Below are positions 23,160 through 24,527 of a DNA stretch of 24,527 nucleotides, piece by piece. The translations under genes and the position numbers were made by a program. A model generated the notes under the pieces. That model saw nothing but the letters and a program-made list of their open reading frames with translations. It ran no database searches and was not told the DNA's origin. Position 1 is the stretch's first letter. Every line of letters starts with the position of its first letter. The stretch spans positions 22,010 to 46,536 of the IMG/VR virus record IMGVR_UViG_3300030333_006922; one strand, 5' to 3'. Source of the DNA: a virus.

Positions 23160-23349
23160 CATGATTGAAAATATTATAAAAGATTATTCGTTAAGAGAAT
23201 TACAGATGATTTCATCTAAAATTCTATCCGAGCATGAGGCGACAAATAATTTCATTAAACAATTCAAAGCAGATCACGATAGTCATCAATTCTATAAAAA
23301 TGTCATAAGATGGTATATCGAAAAATATAAAAGATTTCCTGATGTATAA
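23152..23349 (+). CDS. Small hypothetical protein, 65 residues
   Basis: The product has 65 residues, is charged and probably all-helical (SLRELQMISSKILSEHEATN), and contains no Cys and no glycine. It overlaps both neighbours by 8 bases, the same spacing used throughout the cluster, which supports it as a real gene. ATG 23161 is an in-frame alternative. It is the only small independent gene among the radical SAM genes and directly precedes a type A enzyme. It lacks an obvious RiPP leader/core division, so it may be a structural or adaptor protein. I do not recognise it. Confidence 0.6.
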   Translation: MNDMIENIIKDYSLRELQMISSKILSEHEATNNFIKQFKADHDSHQFYKNVIRWYIEKYKRFPDV

Positions 23350-24382
23350 TCATACTGATATATCACATGTTCATTTTGAACCTACACAAAGGTGTCAAGC
23401 ATTATGTCCAATGTGTGATAGAACAAATAATCCTCACATCAAAAATGCTGAACTTACGGTAGAACAATTCAAACAAATTATAGATTCAGATTTTGCAAAA
23501 CAATTAAATAGTTTTCTCATGTGCGGAAATCATGGTGATCCTATGGTTGCGAAAGATACACTTGACATGTATGAATGGTTAAGATATAATAACTCTGATT
23601 TGTATCTACACATGACAACAAACGCAGGCGGTCGATCAGATGATTGGTGGAGAAATATAGCAAAAGTTTTTGGTAAACATGGTAGAGTAACATTTTCAGT
23701 TGATGGTCTTGAAGATACAAATCATTTATATAGAGTTAATGTTGATTGGAAACGAGTTGAAAATTCAATGGACGTATTTACTCAAGCAGGTGGTAAAGGG
23801 CTTTGGGTGTTTCTTATATTTGAGCATAACGAGCATCAAGTAAATGAAGCAGAACGAATGGCAAAACTATTTGGTCTAGAATTTGTTAAAAAGAAAACAG
23901 GAAGATGGGTGCAGTCATACAAAGGGAAAAAAATACAAAAGAAAGAAACATCTAAAGGCAATGAAATAAAACCACCAAACAATAAGGATTATCAAAATAA
24001 AAGTGTAAATGAATATGAAAAATTGATAGACAAACATGGAGATTTTAATTCTTATCTTGATGCAACTGAAATAGTATGTAAATCGTTAAAAACGAAAGAA
24101 ATTTATATTTCGGCAGAAGGTATTGTGACTCCCTGTTGTTGGACCGCAGGTAAATTATTTAAATCATATGAAAGTATAGGTCAAAATCAGATGTGGTCAT
24201 ACATTGATGATATTAAAAATATTAATGCATTACATACACCATTGCGTAAAATTATTGATGGAAATTTTTTCAACAAGATAGAACAGTCTTGGAATTTGCC
24301 TAGTTGTTCTCAAGGAAAATCAAAAGTGTGTGCAGAAAAATGTGGTACAGGATTTGATGCTTTTGGAGATCAATGGAAATAA
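23342..24382 (+). CDS. Radical SAM protein, type A
   Basis: The product has 346 residues. CQALCPMC gives Cys18, Cys22 and Cys25, and FLMCGNHGDPMVAKD (58-72) is the GGE-type variant. TTNAGGRSDDWW, SVDGLEDTNHLYRVNVDWKR and LWVFLIFEHNEHQVNEAERM are type A signatures, closest to the gene at 15051-15974. A lysine-rich insert (about 183-222) precedes the C-terminal domain, which holds Cys246, GIVTPCC (Cys265-266) and CSQGKSKVCAEKC (Cys322, 330, 334). It is the longest intact type A protein here. It overlaps the small upstream gene by 8 bases and the glycosyltransferase start by 10 bases (ATGGAAATAA). The substrate is unknown. Confidence 0.94.
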   Translation: MYNHTDISHVHFEPTQRCQALCPMCDRTNNPHIKNAELTVEQFKQIIDSDFAKQLNSFLMCGNHGDPMVAKDTLDMYEWLRYNNSDLYLHMTTNAGGRSDDWWRNIAKVFGKHGRVTFSVDGLEDTNHLYRVNVDWKRVENSMDVFTQAGGKGLWVFLIFEHNEHQVNEAERMAKLFGLEFVKKKTGRWVQSYKGKKIQKKETSKGNEIKPPNNKDYQNKSVNEYEKLIDKHGDFNSYLDATEIVCKSLKTKEIYISAEGIVTPCCWTAGKLFKSYESIGQNQMWSYIDDIKNINALHTPLRKIIDGNFFNKIEQSWNLPSCSQGKSKVCAEKCGTGFDAFGDQWK

Positions 24383-24527
24383 AAATTAATTGTCTCAAAT
24401 GGGGTACTTTGTATGGCTCTGAATATGTTAATAGAACTTATGGTGGATTATTGAAATATTGTAAAAAGCCTTTTGATTTTGTGTGTTACACTGATAATTC
24501 TAAAGGTATTTCATCAAAAATAGAAGT
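24373..24527 (+). CDS. Glycosyltransferase-like protein, N-terminal fragment
   Basis: The frame starts at ATG 24373, overlapping the preceding stop, and runs off the right edge (51 complete codons). It reads MEIKINCLKWGTLYGSEYVN followed by RTYGGLLKYCKKPFDFVCYT and DNSKGI. The 'KWGT-YG-EYVN-LY...F-FVCYTD' pattern is the N-terminal nucleotide-sugar-binding region of a glycosyltransferase family common in bacteria and phages, which resembles GT8-type GT-A enzymes. The DxD motif and the remainder lie outside the window. Its place at the end of the radical SAM run suggests the final product may be a glycan or be attached to one. Confidence 0.65.
   Translation, partial: MEIKINCLKWGTLYGSEYVNRTYGGLLKYCKKPFDFVCYTDNSKGISSKIE

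Noticed and set aside
1-24527. tRNA genes, CRISPR arrays, insertion sequences or attachment sites
   Set aside because: No clover-leaf-like segment, regularly spaced repeat, transposase or inverted-repeat pair was seen by eye, and there is practically no non-coding space to hold them. A tRNA or covariance-model scan was not possible here.

Overview
The window is AT-rich (16 of the first 60 bases are G or C) and almost entirely coding. Genes are packed end to end. Most neighbours overlap by 1-25 bases (TAATG, ATGA, ATGATTAA types) or sit within a few bases, and no gap exceeds about 25 bases. The gene types (TauD-like and Asp-hydroxylase-like oxygenases, SGNH-like proteins, radical SAM proteins, a glycosyltransferase start) and the compaction fit the accessory cluster of a marine T4-like phage. 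A hypervariable island of a small-genome marine bacterium would also fit. No virion, replication or ribosomal gene is present, so the host assignment is inference only.

The striking content is radical SAM genes: sixteen (two of them split into two ORFs) plus the tail of a seventeenth. Three architectures recur. Type B (68-1186, 2910-4292, 4285-5448, 8187-9215, 11979-12998, 13828-15087, 15974-17296, 21140-22339; tail at 1-75) has an N-terminal Cys/PCC/CxxC 'twitch-like' segment before the CxxxCxxC/GGEP core. Type A (1191-2102, 7359-8187 split, 11017-11982, 15051-15974, 17298-18353 split on the minus strand, 23342-24382) has the core first and a C-terminal Cys...PCC...CxxxC domain. Type C (9888-11039 and 20082-21149) has a CxxxCxxC/GGEPTxHP core and a different Cys-rich tail.

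Layout. 1-7359: rSAM B tail, B, A, PP-loop ATP pyrophosphatase, B, B, then two consecutive Fe(II)/2OG oxygenase-like genes. 7359-17296: rSAM A (frame-disrupted), B, SGNH-like, C, A, B, small PLP aminotransferase-like, B, A, B. 17298-20057 is on the minus strand: an unknown CPYAK protein, an amidinotransferase and a type A rSAM divided by two in-frame stops. 20082-24527 returns to the plus strand: C, B, SGNH-like, a 65-aa protein, A, and the start of a glycosyltransferase.

Working together (inference): the plus-strand genes look like one or two long, translationally coupled transcripts. The mixture of C-H-activating radical SAM enzymes, 2OG oxygenases (one with HxA in place of the usual HxD iron motif, as in non-haem iron halogenases), an aminotransferase, an amidinotransferase, an ATP-dependent PP-loop enzyme, SGNH acyl-transfer/hydrolase candidates and a glycosyltransferase resembles a pathway that builds or decorates an unusual glycan, small molecule or protein modification. 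No clear RiPP precursor was found, and the substrate cannot be read from the sequence.
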